From: Planctomycetota bacterium
GTDB taxonomy: Bacteria; Planctomycetota; Phycisphaerae; Sedimentisphaerales; SM23-30
Assembly: GCA_022705365.1 (NCBI GenBank)
Contig: JAKJEP010000131.1
Coordinates: 1-8,491 of the forward strand
DNA: 8,491 bases
Direction: 5' to 3'
The notes under the pieces were generated by a model that was given only the letters and a program-made list of their open reading frames with translations, was not told the DNA's origin and did no database searches. Each line of letters opens with the position of its first letter. Position 1 is the stretch's first letter. The translations under genes were made by a program, and so were the position numbers. Of this stretch, positions 1 to 7,161 are shown in pieces.

Positions 1-972
1 AAGTTTCCTCCTTTCTGTGTGGGCGAGGTAAAGAGAATTACCGGGCCGGGCCGCCGGGAGATCGGCCATGGCGCCCTGGCGGAAAAGTGTTTGATTAACA
101 TCATGCCTTCTGATGAGGATTTTCCCTATACCGTCCGGCTGGTCAGCGATATTCTCGAGTCCAACGGGTCCAGTTCCATGGCAACCGTTTGCGGAGGCAC
201 GCTGGCTCTGATGGATGCGGGAGTTCCCATTATCCGGCCGGTGGCCGGTATTTCGATCGGGATGGTCAGCGATGCCAATCGCTATGTTTTACTGACGGAT
301 ATTATGGGGGAAGAAGATCATTATGGGGACATGGATTTTAAAGTGGCCGGCAGCCAGAAAGGGATTACCGGCGTGCAACTGGACCTGAAATCGCGGGGAA
401 TTGTCTTTCCGATTATTCGGGAGACGCTGGAACGTGCCAAAAAAGCCCGCATGCAGATTCTCCATACCATGCTGAGCGTGCTGGAAGAGCCGCGTCCCAG
501 TCTCTCGGTGTATGCCCCGAAGATGACTTCGATGCAGATTCCGGTGGATCTGATCGGCAAGGTCATTGGTCCGGGCGGCCGGGAAATCAAGGCGATCCAG
601 GAGAAGACCGGCGCCACCATCGAGATTGAAGATGATGGAACGGTATATATTTCCTGTGTCGGCGGCGATGGCCACCTGAAAGCGAAGGAAATGATTGAGC
701 TGATCACCGAACCGGTAAAGATCGGGAAAGTATATCAATGCCGTGTTGTTTCGATGAAAGATTTCGGAGTATTCGCCGAACTGGCGCCGGGCAAGGAAGG
801 CATGTGCCACATCAGTGAATTGGCGGATAAATACGTGCAATCCGTTTCCGATGTCTGCAACACCGGCGACATGATGCCGTTCAAGGTCATCGCCATCGAT
901 GAAATGGGACGTATCAAATTATCCCGGAAAGCCGCCTTGCATGAGGAAAAAGAGCAGCCGCAGAAATCCTGA
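1..972 (+). CDS. pnp: Polynucleotide phosphorylase, 5'-truncated by window edge
   Basis: Polynucleotide phosphorylase degrades RNA 3'-to-5' by phosphorolysis, releasing nucleoside diphosphates; it acts as a cytoplasmic trimer, often in a degradosome. The frame is open from base 1 and begins inside the protein (KFPPFCVGEVKR, typical of the second RNase PH core), so the GTG at 19 is not the real start. The visible 323 residues run in family order: the second RNase PH domain with GPGRREIGHG and the catalytic segment EEDHYGDMDFK (residues 105-114; D106, D112 and K114 match E. coli D486, D492 and K494), a KH domain with its GPGG loop at about 190-193, and an S1 domain at about 239-310 (DFGVFAEL, GMCHISEL, KLSRKA). 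The protein ends shortly after S1, without the long tail of the E. coli enzyme. The histidine kinase gene starts 60 bp downstream. I see no clear terminator between them, only an imperfect inverted repeat at about 1000-1016. Confidence 0.97.
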   Translation, partial: KFPPFCVGEVKRITGPGRREIGHGALAEKCLINIMPSDEDFPYTVRLVSDILESNGSSSMATVCGGTLALMDAGVPIIRPVAGISIGMVSDANRYVLLTDIMGEEDHYGDMDFKVAGSQKGITGVQLDLKSRGIVFPIIRETLERAKKARMQILHTMLSVLEEPRPSLSVYAPKMTSMQIPVDLIGKVIGPGGREIKAIQEKTGATIEIEDDGTVYISCVGGDGHLKAKEMIELITEPVKIGKVYQCRVVSMKDFGVFAELAPGKEGMCHISELADKYVQSVSDVCNTGDMMPFKVIAIDEMGRIKLSRKAALHEEKEQPQKS

Positions 973-1032
973 TTACGGAGTTCTGTGGTTTTGTCTTTTC
1001 CGATATCCGAAAACAGGTAAATCCAGGTAGCC

Positions 1033-1896
1033 ATGTGGCCCATAGGTCTGATTGCTTTTATTCTTGGTTTTTTGCTGGCAGGTCTGATCGCATGGCGGCT
1101 GTGCCTGCGATGGATCCGCAAACAGTCCGCCAAGGAACGAATCCTTCTTCAGCGAACCCGGGGAGCGGAAAAGCTGGCGGAATTAGGTTCCCTGGCCAGC
1201 CACCTGGCCCATGAAATCCGGAATCCCCTATCGATAGTCAAAGTGAATTTGCAACTCCTTTCGGAAGATATTCATCATCTGATTCAAACGACGAAAAATC
1301 AGAACCCGGAAGCGGAGGGGGTATCGGCGGAGTTGTGTCAGAAATACCAGCGTCAGCTTCGTAAGATCGAGACGATCATAAAGGAAACCGACCGGCTGGC
1401 GGATACCCTAAATGATTTTTTGCGTTATGCCGGCCGGATGGAGATCCACCCCGGCAGGCATAATATCAACGAGATTCTGGATGATCTGATTGATTTTTAT
1501 GAACCACAGGCCCTGGCCAAATCGGTCCAGATGCGCTATTCGTTAAGTGAAAAACCTGCGTTTTGTTCGGTAGATGCGGATTTGCTGAAACAGGCGATTC
1601 TGAATCTATTTATCAATGCGACACAGGCCATGACCGACGGCGGTGAATTGATGATTCGCAGTACCACCCATTCCGACACGGTGCAGATTGATGTCATTGA
1701 TACCGGGCCGGGCATTGCCCCCGAAGAACAGGAAAAAATTTTCAATGCCTATTATACCACCAAGCCCGGCGGTTCCGGGCTGGGATTGCCGACCTGCCGC
1801 CGAATTATTGAAGAACATGGCGGCCAGCTTACTCTGCACAGCGAGGTAGCAAAAGGTTCGATATTTACTATTCTCTTGCCTCTATGCCAGGAGTAA
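1033..1896 (+). CDS. Membrane-anchored sensor histidine kinase (NtrB/ZraS type)
   Basis: This 287-aa kinase should autophosphorylate on His and pass the phosphate to the regulator encoded 25 bp downstream. Residues 3-26 form one hydrophobic membrane segment followed by a basic stretch (RWIRK), with no periplasmic, PAS or HAMP domain. The H-box is HLAHEIRNPL, with phospho-acceptor H60. The ATPase domain shows the N-box (LNLFINATQAM, N195), G1 (DTGPGIAP, 223-230), F-box (IFNAYYTTK) and G2 (GGSGLGL, 246-252). The dimerisation helices look about 20-25 residues longer than usual: there are some 70 residues between H60 and the FLRYA that ends the second helix, and the segment around 80-105 is hydrophilic. 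The input signal is not visible and could come through a partner protein. ATG 1033 has only a weak AGG upstream, at 1025-1027. The kinase assignment is certain; the stimulus and target pathway are unknown. Confidence 0.95.
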   Translation: MWPIGLIAFILGFLLAGLIAWRLCLRWIRKQSAKERILLQRTRGAEKLAELGSLASHLAHEIRNPLSIVKVNLQLLSEDIHHLIQTTKNQNPEAEGVSAELCQKYQRQLRKIETIIKETDRLADTLNDFLRYAGRMEIHPGRHNINEILDDLIDFYEPQALAKSVQMRYSLSEKPAFCSVDADLLKQAILNLFINATQAMTDGGELMIRSTTHSDTVQIDVIDTGPGIAPEEQEKIFNAYYTTKPGGSGLGLPTCRRIIEEHGGQLTLHSEVAKGSIFTILLPLCQE

Positions 1897-1921
1897 AATA
1901 AAGTACTGAAAAAGAAAGGAA

Positions 1922-3298
1922 ATGGTTCCGAAAACACCCAGCATGACCGACCAGCCCCATATATTGATTATTGAAGATGAAACGGCCCATGCCGAGGCGC
2001 TGTGCGAAGCGCTGGAGCGGGAAGGGTACCGGATTCGCACCGCCGCCAGCGGGGAGGAAGGTCTGCAAATGTTCCGCAGCGGCAATTACCACGTAGTTGT
2101 CACCGACTTGAAACTCGGCGGTCCGATTGACGGTCTGGGAGTGTTGCGCGAAGTGGTTAACAGCCGGTGCGAATGTGAAGTCGTTATGATTACGGCGCAT
2201 AGTTCCATTGATACCTGCAAGGAAGCTCTGCGGGAAGGCGCCTACGATTATATTGAAAAGCCGATCGATCTGGACCTGCTGCGGGCGGTGGTGAACCGGG
2301 CGGTTCAGAAAGTTACCCTTTCGCGGGAAAACCACCGGCTGCAGGAGAAGCTGGACGGCCGGTTTGGATTTTCGGGGGTGGTGGGGGAATCGCCCCAAAT
2401 GCTGCGGATTCTGGACAAACTCCGCCGGGCGGCAGACTCCAGTGTGCCGGTTTTGCTGCAGGGGGAAAGCGGCGTGGGAAAAGAATTACTGGCGGAGGCC
2501 ATTCACAACAACTCGTCCCGCAAGAAGGCTCCTTTTACGCCGGTCAATTGTGCCGGTCTGAGCGATTCCCTGCTGGAAAGCGAATTATTTGGCCATGTCA
2601 AGGGTGCTTATACTGGTGCGATAACAGATCGCAAGGGATTATTCGCGGTTTCGGACGGCGGAACGTTGTTTCTGGATGAAATTGGTGATATGCCGCTGAA
2701 AATGCAGGCGAATCTGCTGCGGGTTCTGGAAGATGGAATCGTCGTGCCAGTGGGCAGCACCAGCGGCAGCCGGGTTGATGTACGGATTATCAGTGCCACC
2801 AATCAGGACCTGGAAAAAAGGGTCGAGGAGAAGGAGTTTCGGCAGGATCTGTATTTCCGCATCCGCGGCGTGGATATTGAAATTCCGCCTCTGCGGCAGC
2901 GGCGGGAGGATATTCCCCTGCTGCTGAACCATTTCCTGGAGGAATTTGTACAATCGGAAAACCGGCCGGTGCGCGGCTTTACACCTGCGGCACTGCGAAT
3001 CCTCAAAAATTATAACTGGCCGGGAAATGTCCGGGAATTGCGCAATACCGTGAAGACCATGGTCGTTCTGGCAGAATCCGAACTGCTCGATGTGGGCGAT
3101 CTGCCCTTTGAAATGCATAAAAATTCCGCCGGGGATGACAATCTCAGCAACCTGGCGGGCGTGAACCTGAACGAGCTGGAAAAAACTGCAATACTCCGTA
3201 CCCTGGAAATGGTGGGCGGCAATCGGGAAATGGCCGCCAAGATGCTCGGTATCGGAGAGCGAACCCTGTATCGTAAGATCAAGGAGTACGGGATCTAA
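1922..3298 (+). CDS. Sigma-54-dependent response regulator, NtrC family
   Basis: This 458-aa activator should be phosphorylated by the upstream kinase and drive sigma-54 RNA polymerase. The N-terminal receiver (about 12-128) has the acidic pair E18/D19, phospho-acceptor D62 (VVVTDLKLGG), T91 and K113 (IEKPID), so it looks functional. The AAA+ domain (about 152-385) has Walker A GESGVGKE (181-188), the sigma-54 contact loop GAYTGA (228-233; Tyr for the commoner Phe), Walker B GGTLFLDEIGD (247-256), the arginine-finger region YFRIRG and WPGNVREL (366-373). A Fis-type helix-turn-helix closes the protein (about 419-456, MLGIGERTLYRKIKEYGI). Overall length is normal for the family. A purine-rich AAAGGA (1915-1920) lies very close to ATG 1922; an in-frame ATG at 1943 would remove seven non-conserved residues, so the start is uncertain. 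I see no convincing -24/-12 sigma-54 promoter in the window, so its targets probably lie elsewhere. Confidence 0.95.
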   Translation: MVPKTPSMTDQPHILIIEDETAHAEALCEALEREGYRIRTAASGEEGLQMFRSGNYHVVVTDLKLGGPIDGLGVLREVVNSRCECEVVMITAHSSIDTCKEALREGAYDYIEKPIDLDLLRAVVNRAVQKVTLSRENHRLQEKLDGRFGFSGVVGESPQMLRILDKLRRAADSSVPVLLQGESGVGKELLAEAIHNNSSRKKAPFTPVNCAGLSDSLLESELFGHVKGAYTGAITDRKGLFAVSDGGTLFLDEIGDMPLKMQANLLRVLEDGIVVPVGSTSGSRVDVRIISATNQDLEKRVEEKEFRQDLYFRIRGVDIEIPPLRQRREDIPLLLNHFLEEFVQSENRPVRGFTPAALRILKNYNWPGNVRELRNTVKTMVVLAESELLDVGDLPFEMHKNSAGDDNLSNLAGVNLNELEKTAILRTLEMVGGNREMAAKMLGIGERTLYRKIKEYGI

Positions 3299-3325
3299 CC
3301 GGCATATCTCACAGGCTTTCGATTT

Positions 3326-4780
3326 TCAGCGGTCTTTTGGCTGGCCGACAAGATAAATCCGGTTTTTCCCGCTTCGTTTGGCCTGCAGAAGGGCATCATC
3401 GGCTTTGGCCAGCAGTTCTTGAACCGTTTTCCCATCCAGCGGGTAACTGGCCAGCCCACCGCTAATCGTCAAAACGCCCCGCGCATCCGGCCCCAGGCTG
3501 GGGAATGCACTGGTTTGAATAATCCGGCGAAACCGGTTACTCAGAAACAGGACCGCTTCCGGGTGGCTCTGGCCGGAGCGGCTGCTGAAATTCGGGCCGG
3601 AGGGACTTTCCCCGACCGGATTTTTTTCGGCATGTTCCTCGAAAATTTTCCGCCGCTGGCCGGTATCCCAGAATATAACCGCAAATTCATCCCCTCCCAT
3701 CCGGGTGATGACATCATGGCTCCGGCAACAGCGCCGCATCAGTTGCGTGATTTGCTGCAAAATGGCGTCTCCGGATGTATGCCCGTAGGTGTCGTTGTAA
3801 TATTTAAATTCGTCAATGTCGAACAGGAACACGGTTACTTCGGTATGTTCACGCTGATTTCGCTCGATTATCTCCCGCAAAAAATGCACCAGATACCGCC
3901 GGTTATAGGCCCCGGTCAGTTCATCCGTGGTGGCCAGATACTTCAGGCTGGCGTCCCGCTGGGCCAGATAAATCAGGGTGCCGACAAAAGCGGCCGCCTG
4001 ATTCAGAAGAGGGGGTAAAATTTCAAAATTCGGATGGTTCGCTGGTCCCAGTTCCATAGTACCGACAGATCCCAGCGGTCCTTCCAGTTTTGCCGAGAAG
4101 GAAAGGCCGGACGGCGTGAGAGAGTCGGCATTTTCAGAACCGGCGAGTTGGATTCGTATCCACTGGACCTGCAAGGATTTGGCTAAACGCTTCTGTATCT
4201 CTTGAATAAGAATGTCTTTCCCCTGTGGTATCAATTGAGCCAGATGCTGATAATCCGATATTAATTTTTCAGGAATATCGGCAATTTCTGCTTCGCTGTG
4301 GGCGGAAAACTCTTTCCTTTCCTGAAAAGTCGAGGTTTCCTTTTCCGGATGGGAAGAGAAGATTGCTTTGTCGGATTCGTTGGGAAAAAGGGAATTTTTT
4401 ATCTGCAAATGGCTGCGGATTTCGGAGACGGGAATCGGCCATACCAGAAAATCATCGGCGCCATCGCGCAGAGCCTGATTTGCATAACACTCTGCAAAGG
4501 GCCTGCCGTAGAGCAAAATCGGAGTGTCTAAACCAATGGTACGTATGGCTTTAACCGCTTCTGTGGTTTTGCTTTCCAACGATTCCACATTCAGCAGTAT
4601 CAGATCAAAGGAGTTTTTGCTTAGTCGCAGAATGCCTTGCAGCACATGGGTTTCCGTATGAACTGAATAATCCCCCAGACTGTTGCGCAACAAACCGGCC
4701 ATCCGCCCGTCATCCGCCAGCAGCAGAATCCGGCCGGTTGCAAAAGTTGTATCTATTGTTTGAGGGGTTTCTTTCTGCAT
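3326..4780 (-). CDS. Diguanylate cyclase (GGDEF) with degenerate receiver domain
   Basis: This 484-aa protein is predicted to make cyclic di-GMP from two GTP. Residues about 17-125 have a receiver-like pattern (RILLLADDGRM, SFDLILLNVES, TPILLYG, GADDFLVWP). The acidic pair D23/D24 remains, but the phospho-acceptor Asp is N64, the Thr/Ser position is Y91 and the conserved Lys is W114. It is therefore probably a pseudo-receiver. A middle region of about 170-275 may be a divergent GAF-like sensor; I cannot assign it firmly. The GGDEF domain (about 280-480) looks catalytic: DIDEFKYYND (D321, N329), GHTSGD, GGDEF at 362-366, and the inhibitory I-site RSHD at 353-356. The stretch between GGDEF and TISGG (438) is some 20-30 residues longer than usual, with a polar loop at about 371-412. 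There is no membrane segment, so it is likely cytoplasmic. ATG 4780 follows the upstream stop by 13 bp with a weak ribosome site, which suggests translational coupling. It converges on the sigma-54 regulator gene with a 27-bp gap. Confidence 0.93.
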   Translation of the reverse strand: MQKETPQTIDTTFATGRILLLADDGRMAGLLRNSLGDYSVHTETHVLQGILRLSKNSFDLILLNVESLESKTTEAVKAIRTIGLDTPILLYGRPFAECYANQALRDGADDFLVWPIPVSEIRSHLQIKNSLFPNESDKAIFSSHPEKETSTFQERKEFSAHSEAEIADIPEKLISDYQHLAQLIPQGKDILIQEIQKRLAKSLQVQWIRIQLAGSENADSLTPSGLSFSAKLEGPLGSVGTMELGPANHPNFEILPPLLNQAAAFVGTLIYLAQRDASLKYLATTDELTGAYNRRYLVHFLREIIERNQREHTEVTVFLFDIDEFKYYNDTYGHTSGDAILQQITQLMRRCCRSHDVITRMGGDEFAVIFWDTGQRRKIFEEHAEKNPVGESPSGPNFSSRSGQSHPEAVLFLSNRFRRIIQTSAFPSLGPDARGVLTISGGLASYPLDGKTVQELLAKADDALLQAKRSGKNRIYLVGQPKDR

Positions 4781-4793
4781 AGTACTTAAACCG

Positions 4794-5375
4794 TTAGCCC
4801 AAAAGGGCTTTTAACTCTTCTTCGCTAATCAAAGGGACTTCCGGTTGTGAGACGGCTGGTGTTTTCGGCTGGGAAGGGGTGCGTCTTGGCGTCACGCTGC
4901 GAGATGACAAGGTTTCCGACATAATTTCTTTTGGAGGAAATAGTTCTGTGATTTTTAAATCTGGGTTCGTTTTTTCCGAAGTATCCAATTCCTGGGGATT
5001 TACTTGTTGGCAAGATGTCAGGATGGTCTGTAAATCAGCCATCGGAGCCGTGAAATTCGCACCGAGAAGTTGGGCTTGTTTCATTTTTTGGGGCAGTTCC
5101 AGTGTTGAAAAAGCCACCGTTGTCAGGCCGTCCAATGCTGACAGACAACTGAAAATTTCCATTTCTTCGCGGTTCAGGGTGTCAATCATGATGCAAATTA
5201 CGGCGGATTCATGGTTTTGATGCATCTGTATTGCGTTAGCGAGCGCGGCATAGACGTTTTCACACCAGGACGGTTTGGGACCGGCTGGGGGAATTTGCAG
5301 ATAAATCCTTTGCTGCCAAGGGTTGGCGGCGACGATGATCAATCTCTTTTCCTTTCCTTTTTCGATATGGCTCAT
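4794..5375 (-). CDS. Unrecognised 193-aa protein, receiver-like domain plus FliM-like C-terminal tail
   Basis: I do not recognise a named family. Residues about 10-122 alternate strand and helix as in a receiver: RLIIVAANP, then AVICIMIDTLN (D65 where a phospho-acceptor would sit), LTTVAFST, GANFTAPM. However, there is no acidic pair after the first strand and no Lys before the Pro near 111, so normal phosphorelay is unlikely. Residues about 123-180 are rich in Pro, Ser, Thr and Gln and look disordered. The protein ends in PLISEEELKALLG (181-193), a short amphipathic segment resembling the FliM N-terminal CheY-binding peptide (SQAEIDALL). It is first in an operon with the GGDEF gene, which also carries a degenerate receiver, so a partner or scaffold role is plausible but inferred. 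The start is well supported: AAGGGA at 5383-5388 lies 7 bp from ATG 5375, and a strong promoter lies just upstream. There is no signal peptide or membrane segment. Confidence 0.85.
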   Translation of the reverse strand: MSHIEKGKEKRLIIVAANPWQQRIYLQIPPAGPKPSWCENVYAALANAIQMHQNHESAVICIMIDTLNREEMEIFSCLSALDGLTTVAFSTLELPQKMKQAQLLGANFTAPMADLQTILTSCQQVNPQELDTSEKTNPDLKITELFPPKEIMSETLSSRSVTPRRTPSQPKTPAVSQPEVPLISEEELKALLG

Positions 5376-5412
5376 TCAGGCATCCCTTGCTCCAATTACC
5401 ATGATCGCTGTT

Positions 5413-5441
5413 ATGATAGCAGAAAATAACCAATTTGTCAA
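5413..5441 (-). promoter_or_regulatory. Sigma-70 promoter of the receiver-like/GGDEF operon
   Basis: On the minus strand there is a perfect -35 hexamer TTGACA (5436-5441), a 17-bp spacer, and TATCAT (5413-5418) as the -10. Transcription would start near 5406, leaving a leader of about 30 nt that contains the AAGGGA ribosome site (5383-5388). The fit to consensus suggests a constitutive housekeeping promoter. The leader is too short for a riboswitch. Confidence 0.75.
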
Positions 5442-5590
5442 AACATACTCGCCCGGCGGGGCCAGAATATGAATTTTGATAAGATTTTATTATTCAAGGA
5501 TTTAGCTATATTACCGAATCCCTACAGACGGAAATCGACCGGCCATATGGGCATACACTATGACTGCGGAGGTGAAAAAAGAAACAGTGC

Positions 5591-5619
5591 TTGCATAAAA
5601 TCGCATCTCCTTATATATA
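5591..5619 (+). promoter_or_regulatory. Candidate promoter of the YhaM-like gene
   Basis: TTGCAT (5591-5596), a 17-bp spacer and TATATA (5614-5619) fit a sigma-70 promoter moderately. Transcription would begin near 5626 and give a leader of about 90 nt before ATG 5717. The TA-rich run allows several -10 registers, so the exact position is uncertain. The gene's ribosome site is GGAG at 5706-5709, 7 bp before the ATG. Confidence 0.4.
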
Positions 5620-5716
5620 TAGTCTGGCAGTGAGGTTCGGGTTCTCAACTCGAGCAAGATGGTTTCGGAAATGCCGTTTAATTTGGTTAATATCTTAGAA
5701 TGAATGGAGTTATATT

Positions 5717-6688
5717 ATGTCCGATGTGCCACGCCGGTCCGTAGCCGAACTAACGCCCGCTGAACGGGTGGAACAAATTTTTCTGGTTTCCCAGCCGCAG
5801 TTGCGCAGTACCAGCCGGGGGGATTTTTATATTGCCGCATTTCTGAGCGACAGCACGGGGAAAATCAACGGGCGGATGTGGCAGGCGAGTGAGGCGATCT
5901 ATAACGTATTGCCGGATGAGGGGTTTGTGTGGGTCAAAGGGCGGACGGAGAATTATCAGGGGTCATTGCAGTTGGTGATCGAGGCCATGAAGCCGGTGGA
6001 TATCAAAGAGGTGAATCTGAAGGATTTTCTGCCGGCGACAGAAAAAAATGTGGAGGAGATGTTCGGGCGGATGGTGGAGATTCTTAAGTCTATAAAGAAT
6101 ACGCATTTGCAGCGGATCACGCAGGCTTTTCTGGCAGACGGGGAGCTGATGTTTTTGTTCCGGACGGCACCGGCGGCGATTTATCTGCATCATGCTTATC
6201 TGGGTGGGTTGCTGGAGCATACGCTGGGGTTGCTGGAAATGGCGCAGCGGATGGGGCCGCTGTATCCGGAGCTGAATGCCGACCTGATCCTAAGTGGCTT
6301 ATTTCTCCATGACATAGGGAAAACGACGGAGCTGGATTATGATGTGTCGTTCCGGTATTCGGACCAGGGGCGGCTGATGGGGCATCTGGTGAAGGGGGCG
6401 ATCCTGGTGGAGGAGAAAATCAAGGAGCTGGACAAGGGCGGGCAGGAGCCGTTTCCGCGGACGCTGGCAGACTGCCTGATTCATATCATTGTGTCCCATC
6501 ATGGTTTACGAGAGTATGGCTGTCCGATTCTGCCGGCGACGCCGGAGGCGTATGTGGTGCACTATCTGGACAATATTGACTCCAAGATCAATATGACGCT
6601 GGGGGAGATTCATAAGGACCAGAACAAGAGCAACTGGACCAATTATATCAAGGCGCTGGATTCGGGGCTGTTTAAGGTCAGGATTTGA
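5717..6688 (+). CDS. OB-fold/HD-domain 3'-5' exoribonuclease, YhaM family
   Basis: YhaM-family proteins are metal-dependent 3'-5' exonucleases acting on RNA and single-stranded DNA, combining an N-terminal OB-fold with an HD phosphohydrolase domain. This 323-aa protein matches that layout and the usual length of about 310-330. Residues about 18-95 form the OB part (YIAAFLSDSTGKINGRMW, VWVKGRTENYQGSLQLVIE). The HD domain (about 150-300) supplies the expected metal ligands: H168 (GGLLEHTLGLLE), H198-D199 in LFLHDIGKT, H223 in GHLVKG, H261-H262 in VSHHG, and D285 in HYLDNIDSK. There is no signal peptide or membrane segment, so it acts in the cytoplasm. The start is supported by GGAG at 5706-5709. 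It is a single gene, divergent from the GGDEF operon and followed by a long non-coding tract without an obvious hairpin terminator. pnp, 4.7 kb away, is also a 3'-5' RNA-degrading enzyme, but the two are not in one operon. The family assignment is firm; the substrate is inferred. Confidence 0.92.
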   Translation: MSDVPRRSVAELTPAERVEQIFLVSQPQLRSTSRGDFYIAAFLSDSTGKINGRMWQASEAIYNVLPDEGFVWVKGRTENYQGSLQLVIEAMKPVDIKEVNLKDFLPATEKNVEEMFGRMVEILKSIKNTHLQRITQAFLADGELMFLFRTAPAAIYLHHAYLGGLLEHTLGLLEMAQRMGPLYPELNADLILSGLFLHDIGKTTELDYDVSFRYSDQGRLMGHLVKGAILVEEKIKELDKGGQEPFPRTLADCLIHIIVSHHGLREYGCPILPATPEAYVVHYLDNIDSKINMTLGEIHKDQNKSNWTNYIKALDSGLFKVRI

Positions 6689-6693
6689 AATAA

Positions 6694-6812
6694 TTAATTT
6701 TGGTTTTGAAACTTGTCATAAGTCCTTAATTTTGGTCTGGGGAAATTGTCGTAAGTCTTTATTTTTCATTTTACGGAATTGATGTAAGTGCTTATTTTAC
6801 GTGGTTGATGTG
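6694..6812 (+). repeat. Imperfect 33-bp tandem repeats, three and a half copies
   Basis: Three successive units begin with TTAATTTTGG or TTATTTTTCA and end with a GTCATAAGTCC-like motif: 6694-6725 (32 bp), 6726-6758 (33 bp) and 6759-6791 (33 bp). A partial fourth begins at 6792 (TTATTTTACG, TTGATGT). The shared core is TTGTCGTAAGTC and variants. The array starts 5 bp after the stop codon of the exonuclease gene. There are no unique spacers, so it is not a CRISPR array. Its function is unknown. Confidence 0.7.
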
Positions 6813-6884
6813 TTTGGATGACGTCCGATAACCGGGTTAATTTGAGGAATATGGGTAAGATGTAGGGGCAATTTTGGTAAAGTT

Positions 6885-7122
6885 TAACGATTAGGTAAGA
6901 TGTTAAACATTGAATCAGGGGGCAGGCAAGCCTGCACTACTTTCGCCGCGATCATTCTACCCTGGCGACGCTCCCGCTGGTCGCTGCTAAGTTCTATAAG
7001 TGATTATTTGACAGATGAATATATTGATTATGGGTTGATTTTGAATGGGCTGAGATGGTCTGAAATCAGGGTGAATTTGGTTAAGATGGTTAAAAATATG
7101 TTAAGATGTAACGATTAGGTAA
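6885..7122 (+). repeat. Pair of 14-bp direct repeats (TAACGATTAGGTAA)
   Basis: TAACGATTAGGTAA occurs identically at 6885-6898 and 7109-7122, 224 bp apart. Each copy sits next to AAGATG words. The sequence between them includes the GC-richer island at 6922-6990, so these could be flanking direct repeats of an inserted segment or simply members of the local repeat family. Confidence 0.5.
6922..6984. repeat. GC-richer island with two inverted repeats
   Basis: Within AT-rich surroundings, 6922-6935 is GCAGGC-AA-GCCTGC and 6965-6984 is GCGAC, a 10-nt loop, GTCGC. AAGCCTGCAC (6928-6937) recurs at 7383-7392 beside another small inverted repeat. This looks like a dispersed repeat of the REP or palindromic-unit kind; the type is not recognised. 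Confidence 0.45.
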
Positions 7123-7161
7123 AAGTTGAATAAAGTGTGATAAAAGATGAAGAAAGTCATA

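Larger units (their letters stand above)
5376..5716. other. Divergent intergenic region, 341 bp
   Basis: This AT-rich region separates the minus-strand operon from the exoribonuclease gene. It holds the minus-strand promoter at 5413-5441 and a weaker plus-strand candidate at 5591-5619. GGAGGTG (5568-5574) could pair with CATCTCC (5604-5610) as a 7-bp stem with one G-U pair and a 29-nt loop, but most of this lies upstream of the predicted plus-strand start and is probably chance. No tRNA, riboswitch or credible small gene was seen. Confidence 0.6.

Noticed and set aside
973..1032. Terminator between pnp and the kinase (TTTTCCGATATCCGAAAA)
   Set aside because: The inverted repeat is interrupted by mismatches, is AT-rich and lacks a T tract after a GC stem.
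735..1133. Minus-strand frame covering the pnp-kinase junction
   Set aside because: It overlaps the pnp S1 domain and the kinase membrane segment antisense and has no family signal.
3419..4018. Plus-strand frame of 199 codons
   Set aside because: It is antisense to the GGDEF gene, whose motifs are unambiguous; it shows no domain pattern.
5560..5598. 12-codon frame (MTAEVKKETVLA) upstream of the YhaM-like gene
   Set aside because: It has no ribosome site and lies upstream of the predicted transcription start, so it is likely chance.
6900..7118. Plus-strand frame of 72 codons in the repeat tract
   Set aside because: It spans the GC island and the C-poor repeats, has no ribosome site and no domain-like pattern, and its composition follows the repeats.
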